Assembly: GCA_033398695.1 (NCBI GenBank)
Contig: CM065803.1
Span: 49,963,501 to 50,027,500, forward strand
Direction of reading: 5' to 3'
Length of the DNA: 64,000 nt
Source: Orobanche coerulescens
Lineage: Eukaryota > Streptophyta > Magnoliopsida > Lamiales > Orobanchaceae
Positions 10,578-20,599 of the stretch are shown here, in pieces (the first letter of the stretch is position 1; the number at the start of each line of letters is the position of its first letter). The notes beneath the pieces were generated by a model. It worked only from the letters and a program-made list of their open reading frames with translations, was not told where the DNA came from and did no database searches. The position numbers and the translations under genes were made by a program.

Positions 10578-11906
10578 TGTATCGAATAAAACGCTAATTG
10601 GCTGGGAAAGGATCTGAACGATACCTGATGCGACAGCAGCATCCTGATCGTTTGTCCTCCTCATGTGGTACAGACGTGGGGGAACAGATCCGGCACTCGA
10701 TGTCCCCTTTCGGTCCCATTGTCCCCTGCCTTGTCCGCGGCCAAAATTCTGAGGCATCTGAACACTTTGCTGCGTCTGTTGGATACTAGCTTCCTTCTGA
10801 ACTGGCTGCGATGTACGGGTTCCATTGAACTTGGTGGCATCCTTGCAAAACATCGCACGGTGCCCTTCCTGTCCACAATCAAAACATGTAACTGGAGTGC
10901 GCAAACAATCACGCCAAAGGTGACCTGGGCGACCACAGTTAAAGCACCTCCTAGCTATATCCGTCGTGGCTGACATTGTTCCGAAATTCTTTCCGCTCTT
11001 AGATGGGTGCGGAGGTTTCTTGGAAGAATGAAAAGATGACTGGGCCTTGCGGGGCCCGCTGCTCTTGTGCTCTGTAAAAGTACCAGAGACTTTCTGCTTC
11101 TTGGACTCCGTAAACTTCTTCATTGATGCTTCTTTGATTTCGTACGCCAACGCCTTATCCTGGTATTGACGGAGAGTGGTACATTCAAAACCGGACATGT
11201 ACCTCTGGATTTCTGGTTTCATCCTCATATCAAAATGGATCATCATTTCTGCATCTGTTCTGACCAGATGTCCAACAAATGCCAGTTGTTGGTTAAATGT
11301 CTTAATTGTCTGGGATACGGGTTCGTCTGACGGCTGAGCAGAGAAAAACTCTCGAACTTTGGCTTCCCTCACAGGACGAGGGCAGTACTGAGCTTCCATC
11401 ATCAATTTAAATTCTGTCCAATCAGCATCATGATCTGCAGGCCGGATGGCTTCCCACCACTCGGATGCTTCCCCTATCAGAAAGTATTGAGCTATAGAGG
11501 CTCTACGGTCGTCTGGGCAATTAATTCTGGAAAAAATTTTCTCCAATTCTTTCAACCAATGGTCCCATGTGGGAGTCTCAGAAAAGCCGTCGAATTTAGG
11601 TGGTTGCATCTTCGCCACCTCTTGCAGCCATCGGTCACCTCGATTTCCCATGTCTGGGATCCTTTGCTGTCTATCTCCCTGCTGTAATCCCACCGACACC
11701 TGCATTCGGTCCACGAACTGGCGGCCAGGTCATCTGGTTCACCACACGATGAAGGATTTGCAGTACAAGAGTTCCGGTTCGTTATTGATAGATCTTTGTG
11801 GCTCGCCTGAGCTATGACTGGCTTGATTAGAAGGCGACGCTTCCCTTTCAGCATTCCTTCATTCGCGTCCGCGACCGCGACCACGTCCACGTCCGCCTCT
11901 CAACAT
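10575..11906 (-). pseudogene. Gypsy B gag (capsid plus two zinc knuckles)
   Basis: Best gag of the window. A 379-residue frame runs from 11714 to 10575; the true start is probably the ATG at 11904-11906, which opens an RG-rich N-terminus (MLRGGRGRGRGRGRE) then broken by a stop and frameshift. It contains the retrotransposon gag domain (PPKFDGFSETPTWDHWLKEL to YQDKALAYEIKEAS), a basic linker and two CX2CX4HX4C knuckles, CFNCGRPGHLWRDC and CFDCGQEGHRAMFC. Its end runs in frame into the protease, as in a single Gag-Pol ORF. Structural protein of the virus-like particle; the N-terminal break makes it defective. Confidence 0.9.
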
Positions 11907-12124
11907 ACTGTAAGCATAAGTACTCAATATACAGGAAACAATATCGTTCGAATGTTCAAGTACAAAGAAATATAACATGTAAAGGACGAGATAGAGTTTA
12001 GGAACTTACAACCACCGCCCGCACGAAGACGTAGGCAGTACAGTGATGTTATTCGTGGCCAGTTACCTCAAAAGACATATATGACCCCTATTTTAACCCA
12101 ATGGCCAAGATATCCATAATCTTA
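11907..12124 (-). other. Leader of element B between PBS and gag
   Basis: About 220 bp with no gene. This leader is much shorter than that of element A. Confidence 0.6.
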
Positions 12125-12136
12125 GCTCTGTTACCA
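12125..12136 (-). other. Primer binding site of element B
   Basis: On the minus strand TGGTAACAGAGC lies five bases after the LTR end, one substitution from the initiator-Met site TGGTATCAGAGC. Confidence 0.8.
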
Positions 12137-12639
12137 TATTCTGTAACATCCCCAATATATTCAGGAATATTACAGCGCCGTAAATCCTTTACATAAGAAT
12201 TTACAAGGCTGAAAAAATAAAATGACAATAACAGATACCAATTTATGAAATTAGTGAAATAAAATACAACTGTTCTGGTTCAATACCGAGAATACAAATA
12301 TCCAAATGAAGAATTATTAATACATCACCAAAATCCAAACATCACAAACTGACGACGTACTCGAGTACTTATTAAGAATAACCAAACACAGACAATTAAA
12401 CCCGGCCGGAACATCACTCTGCACCCTCGTCGTCGTGCAACTCCAGTGGTTGTTTCTCCGCTCTCCTGGACCCTGAACATAAACAAATGTTCACCCCCGA
12501 GGGGGTTAGCAAAACGATGCTAGTACAAGTACAATAATCATACAACAGTGATATAATCAACAATTATATCATAACAAGTTTCTCCAACGAGAAATAACAA
12601 CAACACATATCACATCATAACAGTCTCAACATACTGATG

Positions 12640-12790
12640 GCATTCCAACGATCCAGCGCACACAGCTATAGATTCCCATGATGATCCCGTCGGACCAATG
12701 CATGGTGGAACTACCTGTCCAACGATCTAGCGCACACATCTATAGATTCCCATGATGATTCCCGTCGGATCAAAGTATGGTGGACATTTA
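12640..12790 (-). repeat. Two tandem copies of a 75 bp repeat in LTR B
   Basis: Each copy has (plus strand) CCAACGATCNAGCGCACAC, then TATAGATTCCCATGATGAT and CCCGTCGGAYCAA. The same pair lies in LTR C at 21083-21228. The core GGTCCGACGGG recurs in LTRs of other families. Confidence 0.85.
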
Positions 12791-13044
12791 ACCACAACAC
12801 ATAATACACAATACAATCACAATATAACTGTCATAATATAAACAATTCTAATTAGAGTACTTGCCTCGATTCAAAGACAAGAACAATACTTCCACGAAAA
12901 CGAATTACTCGAAGGTCGCCCCTTCGATCAATCACGTAGCAAGCTCGAACCTTAACAAAATAAATAGCATAGAATTCATCTCATGTCGAACGAACATCTA
13001 ACAATCCAAAATACGGTCGGAAGTTCTTAAAAGAAATCTATCTG

Positions 13045-13275
13045 GATTGCTTAACGCATGCTACGCATCCTATGTAGCATACGCTAAGGCTACTCGTTAG
13101 CGCACGCAAATACACACAGCCTATCGTACGCTAACCATGCACGTTCAGTACCTCACTGATTAGCCAACTGACTCGCCTGATGACTTAACGCACGCTAAAT
13201 TCCAATCGTGGAGTATGCTAAACATACCCGATAGCGCACGTTAATTCACATAGCTTAGCGCACGCTAAGCGTGCA
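13045..13275 (-). repeat. TAGCGCACGCTA-type array, downstream block of LTR B
   Basis: Eight or more copies of the 12-mer or close variants (TTAACGCATGCTA, TAGCATACGCTAA, TTAGCGCACGC, TTAACGCACGCTAA, TTAGCGCACGCTAA) spaced 15-45 bp apart, in the part of the LTR predicted to be transcribed. Confidence 0.85.
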
Positions 13276-14127
13276 TGGCAGTTTCATTACTGGGCAGCAA
13301 ACTTGATCTAATCGGTGATGAAACTTACGAATTCCTTAGGGATTAACGTACATTATCCATCTACATATCGTGTTCATAACTTATAAAATGATCTTACGGA
13401 TTAAACGACTTCGAGATACAAGGATACGTATAATCATCACAACACCATAATCCATCTTGATTACAATTCTCATGCGAAGTTTGGTGTTCTTAAGGTCGAC
13501 GTACTAGATTTCAATATCATCACTACATCCCGATTTAACCATGGAGATAAACTAACAATTTCATCTTATAAGAAAGGATGTAATCTAAGATGATTCCTTC
13601 TTAAGTCCTTATAACCAAAAGTGATACCATCTCCAAGTTTATGATCAATATAACAACATAATTCATATGGATAATCATCTTCAAAATGTTCCTCTCATCA
13701 CTTGACGTACTAAGATTCCAACTACGAGGTTCCAACGACAATATCATAAACATAAACATTCCAATCTTCTAAACATGATGTTTGTTGAATAATTCACCAA
13801 ATGAACTCAATATCTTGCTAGTATGATCATCTTATTCTTTAGAACCCGAATTTAAGGCTGGAGATAGAATTAACATACCTTAATATGACGAAATCACTGA
13901 ACCAAAAAGGTAGAATCCGATTTCGGTTGGTTGTATGCCACTCCAAGGTGCTACTCCACTTCAATGATCAATCACAAGAAATATCCAATATCCAATGATC
14001 AAGTAGATGTGTTCTAAGTGTGTTTGAGGAGGATAAAATGCTCTCTGCACTATCAAGTACGAAGGTTACTCCAAGGAAATGAGAAGAAAATAGAGTGCTG
14101 TCCCTTATATAAAGTTTCTGCACAATA

Positions 14128-14360
14128 GCTGATTAGAGCACGCTACATACCATTCTTAGCGCACGCTAATAAGCGTTGACTCCAAATCTATCCAGGTTCA
14201 TCCACGGGAATCTTATCCGGACCCATGTCCCGGCTGGCGCATGTGCTAGCCACCTAGCTCAATAATTGACTGCCTAGCGCACGCAAATCCTACATTCGTA
14301 GCGTGCGCTAGTTGTAGCCGATAGCGCACGTTAAGCTACATTCTTAGCGTGTGCTATGAC
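14128..14360 (-). repeat. TAGCGCACGCTA-type array upstream of the TATA box of LTR B
   Basis: Copies include TTAGAGCACGCTAC, CTTAGCGCACGCTAA, CTAGCGCACGCAAA, TAGCGTGCGCTAG, GATAGCGCACGTTAA and TTAGCGTGTGCTAT. The block ends within about 20 bp of the TATA box at 14104-14114 (element on the minus strand), so it occupies the promoter-proximal U3. Confidence 0.85.
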
Positions 14361-14511
14361 GAGTTTTCATGAGAAATTTTGCATGAAGATATACTTATGT
14401 ACAAAGATACCAATGTGAGAAATATCATACTCCAATCATCAAGACCACAAATCCGAATAATACAGGGTTCGAATACAGATGAAATACACAATAATAAATC
14501 CAGATATTACA

Positions 14512-14910
14512 CTGCAGGGATGCCACTAAGTTAATTGGAGCTCGTACTTCGCAGCCGACTCAGAAGCAATCAAGTGTTCCGAAGACACAGCAGAGTGTCC
14601 AGCTACCCAAGAGTTTTGGTTGAGGACGAGGCAGAGGACAGTTCGACCGAAAAGGGGCATCGATTGCTGGATCCGTTCCCCCATGCCTTTATGAGATGAG
14701 GAGGGCAGACGATCAGGATTCCACTATTGCATCAGGTACCGTTCAGATCCTCTCACAACCAGTTAGTGTTTTGTTCGATACAGGGGCTACACATTCATTT
14801 ATATCATTATCTTGCGTTAATCGTTTGAACATTTCTTGTTTTCATAAATGTGAGCCTTATGTTGTGGGTTTACTGAGTGGAGAGAAAATTGTAAGGAGCG
14901 ACAGTATTTT
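14512..14910 (+). pseudogene. Gypsy C gag tail and protease start
   Basis: Reads DATKLIGARTSQPTQKQ..., a stop near 14623, then GRGRGQFDRKGAS and MRRADDQDSTIASGTVQIL, leading into the protease with an intact DTGATHSFISLSCVNRLN motif (catalytic Asp-Thr-Gly about 14779-14787). The domain continues to LLSGEKIV and then jumps at about 14893 into RT: the second half of the protease (the ILGMDWL region) and the N-terminal RT are deleted. Confidence 0.88.
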
Positions 14911-15510
14911 CCAAGATTGATTTGAGAGGGATATCATCAGTTGAGTATTAAGGAATCCGAAGTTCCGAAGTCAGCATTCAGAACTCGCTACGGATATTAT
15001 GAGTTTGTGGTGATGCCGTTTGCTCTCCATAATGCGCCTGCTGTGTTTATGCAGTTAATGAATCCAGTGTTCATAGAGTATTTGGACAATTTCGTAGTTG
15101 TGTTTATTCATGATATTCTGGTTTATTCCAAGAGCCCGGAAGAGCATGCGCAACACTTACGCATCATTTTGGACCTCTTGAGAAGCGAGCAATTATATGC
15201 CAAACTTTCTAAGTGTGAATTCTGGCTAAAGAAAGTGATGTTCCTCGGTCATGTGGTATCAGCGGAAGGAGTTCGAGTAGATCCCCAGAAATTCGAGGCA
15301 ATTTTGGATTGGAAGTCTCCTAAGAACGTGAAGGAAGTCAGAAGTTTTCTAGGACTTGCTGGGTATTATTGTCGGTTCGTGGAAGGGTTTTCCAAAATTA
15401 CCTGCCCACTTACTCGATTGCTGCAGAAAACCCAAAAGTTTGAATGGAACGATATGTGTCAGGCCAGTTTTGATGAATTGAAGAAGAGATTGATGACGCA
15501 CCATTTTTAG
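14894..15510 (+). pseudogene. Gypsy C reverse transcriptase (N-terminally deleted)
   Basis: Starts at the FSKIDLR motif (about 14910) and reads through [56 protein letters not shown] and [18 protein letters not shown] to the connection domain. The catalytic box FIDD is FIHD, so one metal-binding Asp is lost. The fingers are missing through the deletion from protease. A shift near 15505 leads to RNase H. Confidence 0.9.
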
Positions 15511-15930
15511 CACTACCACAAGGTACTGAAGGATTCATAGTTTATAGTGACGCTTCAAACCAAGGTCTCGGGTGTGTATTGATGCAGAATGAGAAGGTGA
15601 TCGCCTACACTTTACGGCAGTTGAAACCATATGATGTAAATTATCCCACTCACGATTTGGAACTAGCAGCTATGGTTTTTGCCTTGAAGATATGGAGACA
15701 TTATTTATACGGGACTCACTGTCAGATCTTCACAGATCATAAGAGTCTCAAATACATCTTTAGTCAGAAAGAGTTAAACATGCGGCAGAGGAGATAGCTA
15801 GAATTGATTAAAGACTATGATTTAGAGATTCTTTATCACCCAGACAAAGCGAATGTAGTGGTCGATGCACTGAGCCGCAAACCTTTCTATTCAAAGGCTG
15901 GAAACTCTCACCTCCCAGTCCAGCATTTAA
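15500..15930 (+). pseudogene. Gypsy C RNase H
   Basis: Shows [19 protein letters not shown] (first catalytic Asp), [18 protein letters not shown] (Glu), [15 protein letters not shown] (Asp) and [17 protein letters not shown], where the last catalytic Asp is present in VDAL (usual ADAL). A TAG at 15796-15798 after NMRQRR (usual MRQRRWLEL) and a frameshift from RT break the frame. Confidence 0.9.
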
Positions 15931-17442
15931 CGAGAGTTGATTCGTGAGGGAATTGAAGTATGGTTGCAAGGAGTCCAAGGGCAACTGTGTGTGATGGAAT
16001 TAACTTCATCGTTAATCGAAGAAATCAAATCTAAGCAATTAGATGACCCTCTGATGATTCGGTTACGTGATGAAGTGAGCAAGGGTAAGGCCCCAGGATT
16101 TGTGATTCATGATGATGGAGTTTTGAGATTCCAAAGTCGACTTTGTATTCCCGATGTTGATTGTTTGAAGCAGATAATCATGAAGGAAGCTCACAATATG
16201 CCCTATTCTATTCACCCGGTCACCAGTAAGATGTATAAGGATTTGAAGTAGAATTTTTGGTGGGGCAACATGAAGAGAGATATGGCGGAATATGTCTCGA
16301 AGTGTTTAACTTGTCAGCAGGTTAAGATTGAACATCAACGACTTGCCGGAATGTTGAATCCACTTCCGATTCCTAAATGGAAGTGGGAAGATATATCGAT
16401 GGACTTTATCACTAATATGCCGAAGACCAGAACAGGGATGAACATGATTTGGGTGATAGTTGATCGCCTAACCAAGTCGGCTCATTTTCTGGGCATTAAG
16501 AATACTTGGGGACCAGAGAGGTTGGCACGAGTGTTTATTGCGGAGATAGTCCAATTGCATGGTACACCGAAGACTATTATTTCTGACCGAGACAGTCGCT
16601 TCGTGTCACATTTTTGGAAAGCAGTTCATAGAGCCTTGGGAACTGAGCTAAACTTTAGCACAGCTTATCATCTGAAGACAGACTGACAGTCCGAGAGGAC
16701 TATTCAAACAGTGGAAGACATGGTGAGAGCTTGTGCCCTAGATTGGTCGACTGAGTGGGAAGTTCATCTACTGTTGATTGAATTCACTTACAATAATAGT
16801 TGGCATGCTTTCATTAAGATGGCACCTTTTGAAGCATTATACGGGAGGAGATGTAGATCACCCCTGTGTTGGGATGATTTATCAGACTTGATCGGGACGG
16901 AACCGGAGTTGATAGTACAGACTCAAGACAAGGTAGCTTTGATTCGTGAAAGGCTGTTGACTGCCCAGAGTCGGCAGAAATCTTATGAAGACGTGCACCG
17001 TCACCCATTAGAGTTTGGTATTAGAGACCACGTGATTTTAAAGGTTTCCCCTACTCGGGGGATTTTTTGTTTTGGGAGAAAAGGAAAGCCGAGTCCGAGA
17101 TATATCGGACCATTCGAGATTCTTGAAAGGGTTGGAGAATTGGCGTACAAGTTGGCCTTGCCGCCATCGTTGAGTCATGTTCATAATGTATTTCATGTAT
17201 CTCAGTTATGGAATTACATTACGGATCCCAGTCATGTAATTGATTTCAGCAAGATCGAAGTCGCTAAGGATGGCACGTTCGAAGAGAAACAAATCAAGAT
17301 ACTCGAGAGTCGAGTCAAGCAATTGAGGAATAAACCAATCACCTTGGTTAAAGTTCAATGGTCGCAACACGGAGTTGAAGAAGACACTTGGGAGACAGAG
17401 AAAAGTATGAAGTCTAGATACCCAGAATTATTTTCGTCTTAA
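15930..17442 (+). pseudogene. Gypsy C integrase and chromodomain (two stops)
   Basis: Almost complete. It has the HHCC zinc domain (EAHNMPYSIHP ... CLTCQQVKIEHQR), the DDE core (WVIVDRLTKSAHFLG; IISDRDSRFVSHFW; SERTIQTVEDMVR), the GPF module (PSPRYIGPFEILERVGELAYKLALPP) and the chromodomain (RVKQLRNKPITLVKVQW to DTWETEKSM). Only two stops interrupt it: TAG 16249-16251 (DLKQNFWW Gln to stop) and TGA 16684-16686 (TDGQSER Gly to stop). It keeps Lys where element A has its TGA. Stop TAA at 17440-17442. A polypurine tract (TTTTTAGAGGGAGAG, about 17461-17475) follows directly. Confidence 0.93.
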
Positions 17443-17607
17443 GTTTCGTGACGAAACTCCTTTTTAGAGGGAGAGTATGTAATATCCGGATAATTGTTGA
17501 GTATTTTCACCTGTATTTGAACCTTGTAATATTCGACTTTGTGGTATCTATAATCGAAGTGTGATATTTCCCGTATTCGTATTCCAAACAGTCATGATCA
17601 TATAAGG

Positions 17608-18759
17608 TGTTGGGAAAAACAATAACCCTGTATCGAATCAGCCGGGATACCCGATCCCTGTATCGATTGTTATTTGTTATTGAGAAGGTTTTGACATATA
17701 TGCCAAATATACTGATGAGAAGCGTATCGAGGCTTCAAGGCTTTATCCTATATCGAAAACCCGCCTCGAATCGGCATCAGTGAAGCTCGTCAAGACAGCA
17801 AGAAGACTTGTAAAAGATCAAGTATGGAAGCGTCTCGATGCTCTAAATACAGTCATCTTCCATACTGTTCACAAAAGGACAAGAAAGAACACAAGTCAAG
17901 TCCCGTTGAACAAAGAAGTATTTAAATACTCTAGGATAAAGTATTTAAATCTTTGTCGGTCTTCAGATCTTGAGAATCCCGAAATCCGGATCATGTCATA
18001 TTCCGTTGAAGGAAATCTTATTCACGGACATCTCATGGATACTTTCTTGAGGCTATATATATCCTTGAAGACATTGAAGATCGATTCTGAAACGAACAAA
18101 CCAACCAGACAACTAATACTCAAGCTATCAAAGTTATCATCTGAGCAAACATATCTCCAAAGCATACTGCTAGTTAGAACGAAAGAGATATACAGTGCTC
18201 AACATCAAGAACAGCTATCATCAGCTCAAGATCTTGATATTCAAAGCTGCTGTTCTTACCTGGTTACCTACCTTTTACCTCTGTGTAAAAACCGAGCTCT
18301 GTGTGAACTCAACAAGTTATTCTGACCTGTGTGGGACGAATAAGGACGAAGCTTTGGAACTGTGTGTGAAGAAGCTAGTCAAGAAGGAAGCTTTAACCAA
18401 TCTGTGTGAACGGTTGAAAGCGACATTCTTTGTATCAATCTGTGTGAACGATACAAGGATAGGTTTGTTTATAATTACGTAGTTGTGTACGCAGTAATTA
18501 TATAATAAACTTTACTCTGTGTGGAGGACCGGTGGACGTAGAGGTTTACCTCGAACCACTTAAATGCGTGTTATTTACCTTACCTTTTCTTGTTTGAAAT
18601 AATCATGATATATTAAGTATACACCTAATAAATGCGTTCTTGTATCCACGACAATTAACTGTATCCAAGACTTCCGCTACGCACTCAGATTTAGATTCCA
18701 TACAGTTTGTTGTTTAAACGATTTTCCAAACTGTATCCAGTATACTTAAGTGGCCAACA
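17608..18759 (+). repeat. Left terminal repeat of P (SIRE/copia-like LTR)
   Basis: TGTTGGG...GGCCAACA termini form an inverted repeat. A TATA box (GGCTATATATATCC) lies at 18051-18064. The word CTGTGTG or a close variant occurs about seven times between 18281 and 18525, and similar words (GGGCTGTGTGATCAAATCTA) recur in the interior. The 181-residue frame at 17780-18325 matches no family I know and is probably chance. Confidence 0.75.
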
Positions 18760-19110
18760 ATTGGTATCGGAGCAAGTCACAGGTACGAATTCCCTTGGAG
18801 TATGCTACAGTGGAGGCTGCCAGAGTGTTGGAACTGAGAGGCGGGCATGCAGCAGATATTGCCACTTGGCCGGGCCGAGATCTTTGGTGCAGTGGAGGTT
18901 GTCAGTCTTTGGAGGGCTATGTGATCAAATCTAGTATCTTTGGGCCCGAGATCTTGGCGCGTGAGTAAACGGAGGTGGAACATATGCTCATGTCAAGTGT
19001 TGGAGGACTGTGTGAATGAATCCATCCGCTAGAGGGCTGTGTGATCAAATCTAGTTCGCGGAGGTTTCCAGACTATGGGGTGAGATCTTTGGCGAGATCG
19101 GGAGGGGGAT
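18760..19110 (+). other. Interior of P, non-coding, with imperfect direct repeats
   Basis: The segment GGAGGGCTRTGTGATCAAATCTAGT occurs twice (near 18910 and 19030) and CGAGATCTTTGG/CTTGG-type words three times. It ends GATCGGGAGGGGGA, which serves as polypurine tract for the right terminal repeat. No gag or pol. Confidence 0.7.
18762..18773 (+). other. Primer binding site of P
   Basis: TGGTATCGGAGC, one change from the initiator-Met site, begins two bases after the LTR end. Confidence 0.75.
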
Positions 19111-19427
19111 TGTTGGGCTTCGGTCAGCATCCTGCCTGCATTAGCTTAAAAATGCGCGAGGCGCGGCTTGCGATTCGACCTGTGAGATCTGCACTAGAAA
19201 GTGGTTAAATGAATGGATTTGGACTACTCATACAAACAAGATGCATCTTCTTTTCTGGTAGCCATCTCATAGAAACTCCAAAGTTAAGCGTGCTTGGCCT
19301 GGAGTAGTTATGGGATGGGTGACCCCCTGGGAAGTTTCTCAGGTGCGCGTGAGTGAGGACAAAGCGCGCTAGAAAAGACTTGTGTTGGTACAGTGAGGAC
19401 AGTCTTCATCATTTCTGGGGACCAACA
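19111..19427 (+). repeat. Right terminal repeat of P (Cassandra-like LTR)
   Basis: A 317 bp repeat with TGTTGGG...CCAACA ends, the size and content expected of a Cassandra LTR, carrying the 5S segment at 19262-19352. The purine tract on its left and TAAGG on its right mark both borders. Confidence 0.7.
19262..19352 (+). other. 5S rRNA-derived sequence inside P
   Basis: Follows plant 5S rRNA from the CCATCAGAACTCC region to near the 3' end, including AAGTTAAGCGTGCTTGG (box A, about 19281-19296) and GGATGGGTGACC..CTGGGAAGT (box C, about 19313-19335). The first 25-30 bases of 5S are not recognisable and there are several changes, so it is not a functional 5S gene. The internal Pol III promoter boxes are the best preserved part, as known for Cassandra elements. 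Confidence 0.88.
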
Positions 19428-19454
19428 TAAGGAAGTTGCAAATTCATGCATGCA

Positions 19455-19860
19455 GCTACGTCATAACGTACGCTAGCAGATGATCTTAATGTACGTTATG
19501 AAGTGAGGATAGCGTACGCTATGGACGAAGCATGGCGTACGTAATAGGCAGTCAGGCGGATAAGGTTGGTCAGCACATGGGCGATCTTGGGACGGGGACA
19601 TGGATTAGATTCCCCGCGTGGCCCGGACAGCTTTTTGAAAAAGCAAGTCAACGAGGTTTAACATACGCTAAAGGACTAAGATAGCGTACGCTAAACAGAG
19701 GTTATTACGTACATAAAAGGTAAGCATTAACGTAGGTTAAGAAGGTCAGGAATGAGGCAGTAGCTACTGTCGGATGATAGCACATGCTAAAGATTTCAGA
19801 TAGCATACGTTAAGGCGATAACATACATAATGTTGTGAGGATAACGTGCGTAAAGGTCTG
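19455..19860 (+). repeat. TAGCGTACGCTA-type array upstream of the TATA box of LTR C
   Basis: About twelve copies of the palindrome TAGCGTACGCTA or variants (ATAACGTACGCTAG, TTAATGTACGTTAT, GATAGCGTACGCTAT, GGCGTACGTAA, TTTAACATACGCTAA, GATAGCGTACGCTAA, TTACGTACATAA, GATAGCATACGTTAA, ATAACATACATAA). It ends about 85 bp before the TATA element at 19944-19951. Confidence 0.87.
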
Positions 19861-20599
19861 AGATGGCAGCACCCCATTTCATTTCAACTCGTTTCTTTTC
19901 ATTATTATCCGACTTCTGTGAGTCCAGAGAGCTTTCTCCCCCTCATATAATCCTTACATAGCCTCTCTACATGTTTTAGAAGATCGTATACATCTCGGAT
20001 TGGTGTTCAAGCCTACGGAGTCAAGTTCTACGATAGTTTTCATCGTTATTCTTCGTGAAAGGTATGTTGACACTAAACACAACCTTGAATTCGGTTTCTT
20101 GAGTATGTTACTGAATTATTATGTTTCAAGGATGTCGTAGTAATCGAATATCATGTTTTAGGAAGATTGGTTTGGTTATACTTGGAGTGTTTTTCGTTGA
20201 TAAAAGAATTATGAAATGAACCTTGGCATGTTGAACCCTAGGACGTAGTTTGTGAGATTGTGGTATGTTTTGGTCGAGTTGTATACAAATATCATCACCT
20301 AGAATCAAAGTGTTTAAGAAGATGAATTCTAGGAGTTTTACCAAGAATATTTCGTATTTCGTAAGAGGTGTTTGAATTGATAAACTTCGATACATTCTTG
20401 GTTAGAATGGATTGATTATGTTGAGGATAATTAAATTGAACCTAGAACACGGTTGTTTCATCTTCCTTCGAGAATTTGTTAGTATTCGTATGATCATACC
20501 TTTGATACGAATTGTATGAATAACCGAACCATGAATGAAGATCGAAGTATAGAATTATATTAGTTTTATGAATATCTTTGAAATCGTAGACACCAGCAA

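Larger units (their letters stand above)
10333..14511 (-). mobile_element. Gypsy element B, 5' half (protease remnant, gag, PBS, 5' LTR)
   Basis: Minus-strand element with intact 5' end: LTR at 14511 down to 12142, PBS, leader, gag and the start of protease, then cut at 10333 by element A. Its LTR end abuts the gag tail of plus-strand element C, a relative. The simplest reading is that B inserted into the gag of C and A then inserted into B. CTGCA (14512-14516) would be one side of B's target-site duplication. Confidence 0.8.
12142..14511 (-). repeat. Gypsy LTR B, 5' LTR
   Basis: On the minus strand it begins TGTAATATCTGG at 14511 and ends GGGGATGTTACA at 12142, 2370 bp. A TATA box (CTTTATATAAGG, 14104-14114) has a palindrome array upstream (14128-14360) and another downstream (13045-13275). 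Also present: a donor-like GAG/GCAAGTAC (GC at 12864-12863), two copies of a 75 bp repeat (12640-12790), a hairpin CCCCCTCGGGGG, and an acceptor-like TGTTCAG/GG (near 12473). Same family as the LTR of C. Confidence 0.9.
17608..19427 (+). mobile_element. Composite non-autonomous LTR element P with 5S rRNA-derived segment
   Basis: Insertion of 1820 bp in LTR C with perfect target duplication TAAGG (17603-17607 and 19428-19432). The left part is an LTR of 1152 bp (TGTTGGG to GGCCAACA, 17608-18759) followed by a primer site ATTGGTATCGGAGC. The short interior (18760-19110) codes for nothing and ends in a purine tract GGGAGGGGGA. The right part (19111-19427, TGTTGGGCTT to GGACCAACA) contains a 5S rRNA-like sequence, as Cassandra TRIMs do. 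The two terminal repeats are not copies of each other, which a normal LTR element would require. TRIM-like mosaic; lineage uncertain. Confidence 0.75.

Noticed and set aside
12142..14511. LTR B as the 3' LTR of an element running the other way
   Set aside because: The primer site lies at 12125-12136 on the minus strand and gag follows on that strand, which fixes it as a minus-strand 5' LTR.
17780..18325. 181-residue ORF as a host gene
   Set aside because: It lies inside the left LTR of P across its TATA box, with no family resemblance and no start context; probably chance.
19262..19352. A functional 5S rRNA gene
   Set aside because: The 5' quarter of the gene is missing, the body has several substitutions and it lies within a terminal repeat; it is a 5S-derived retroelement part.
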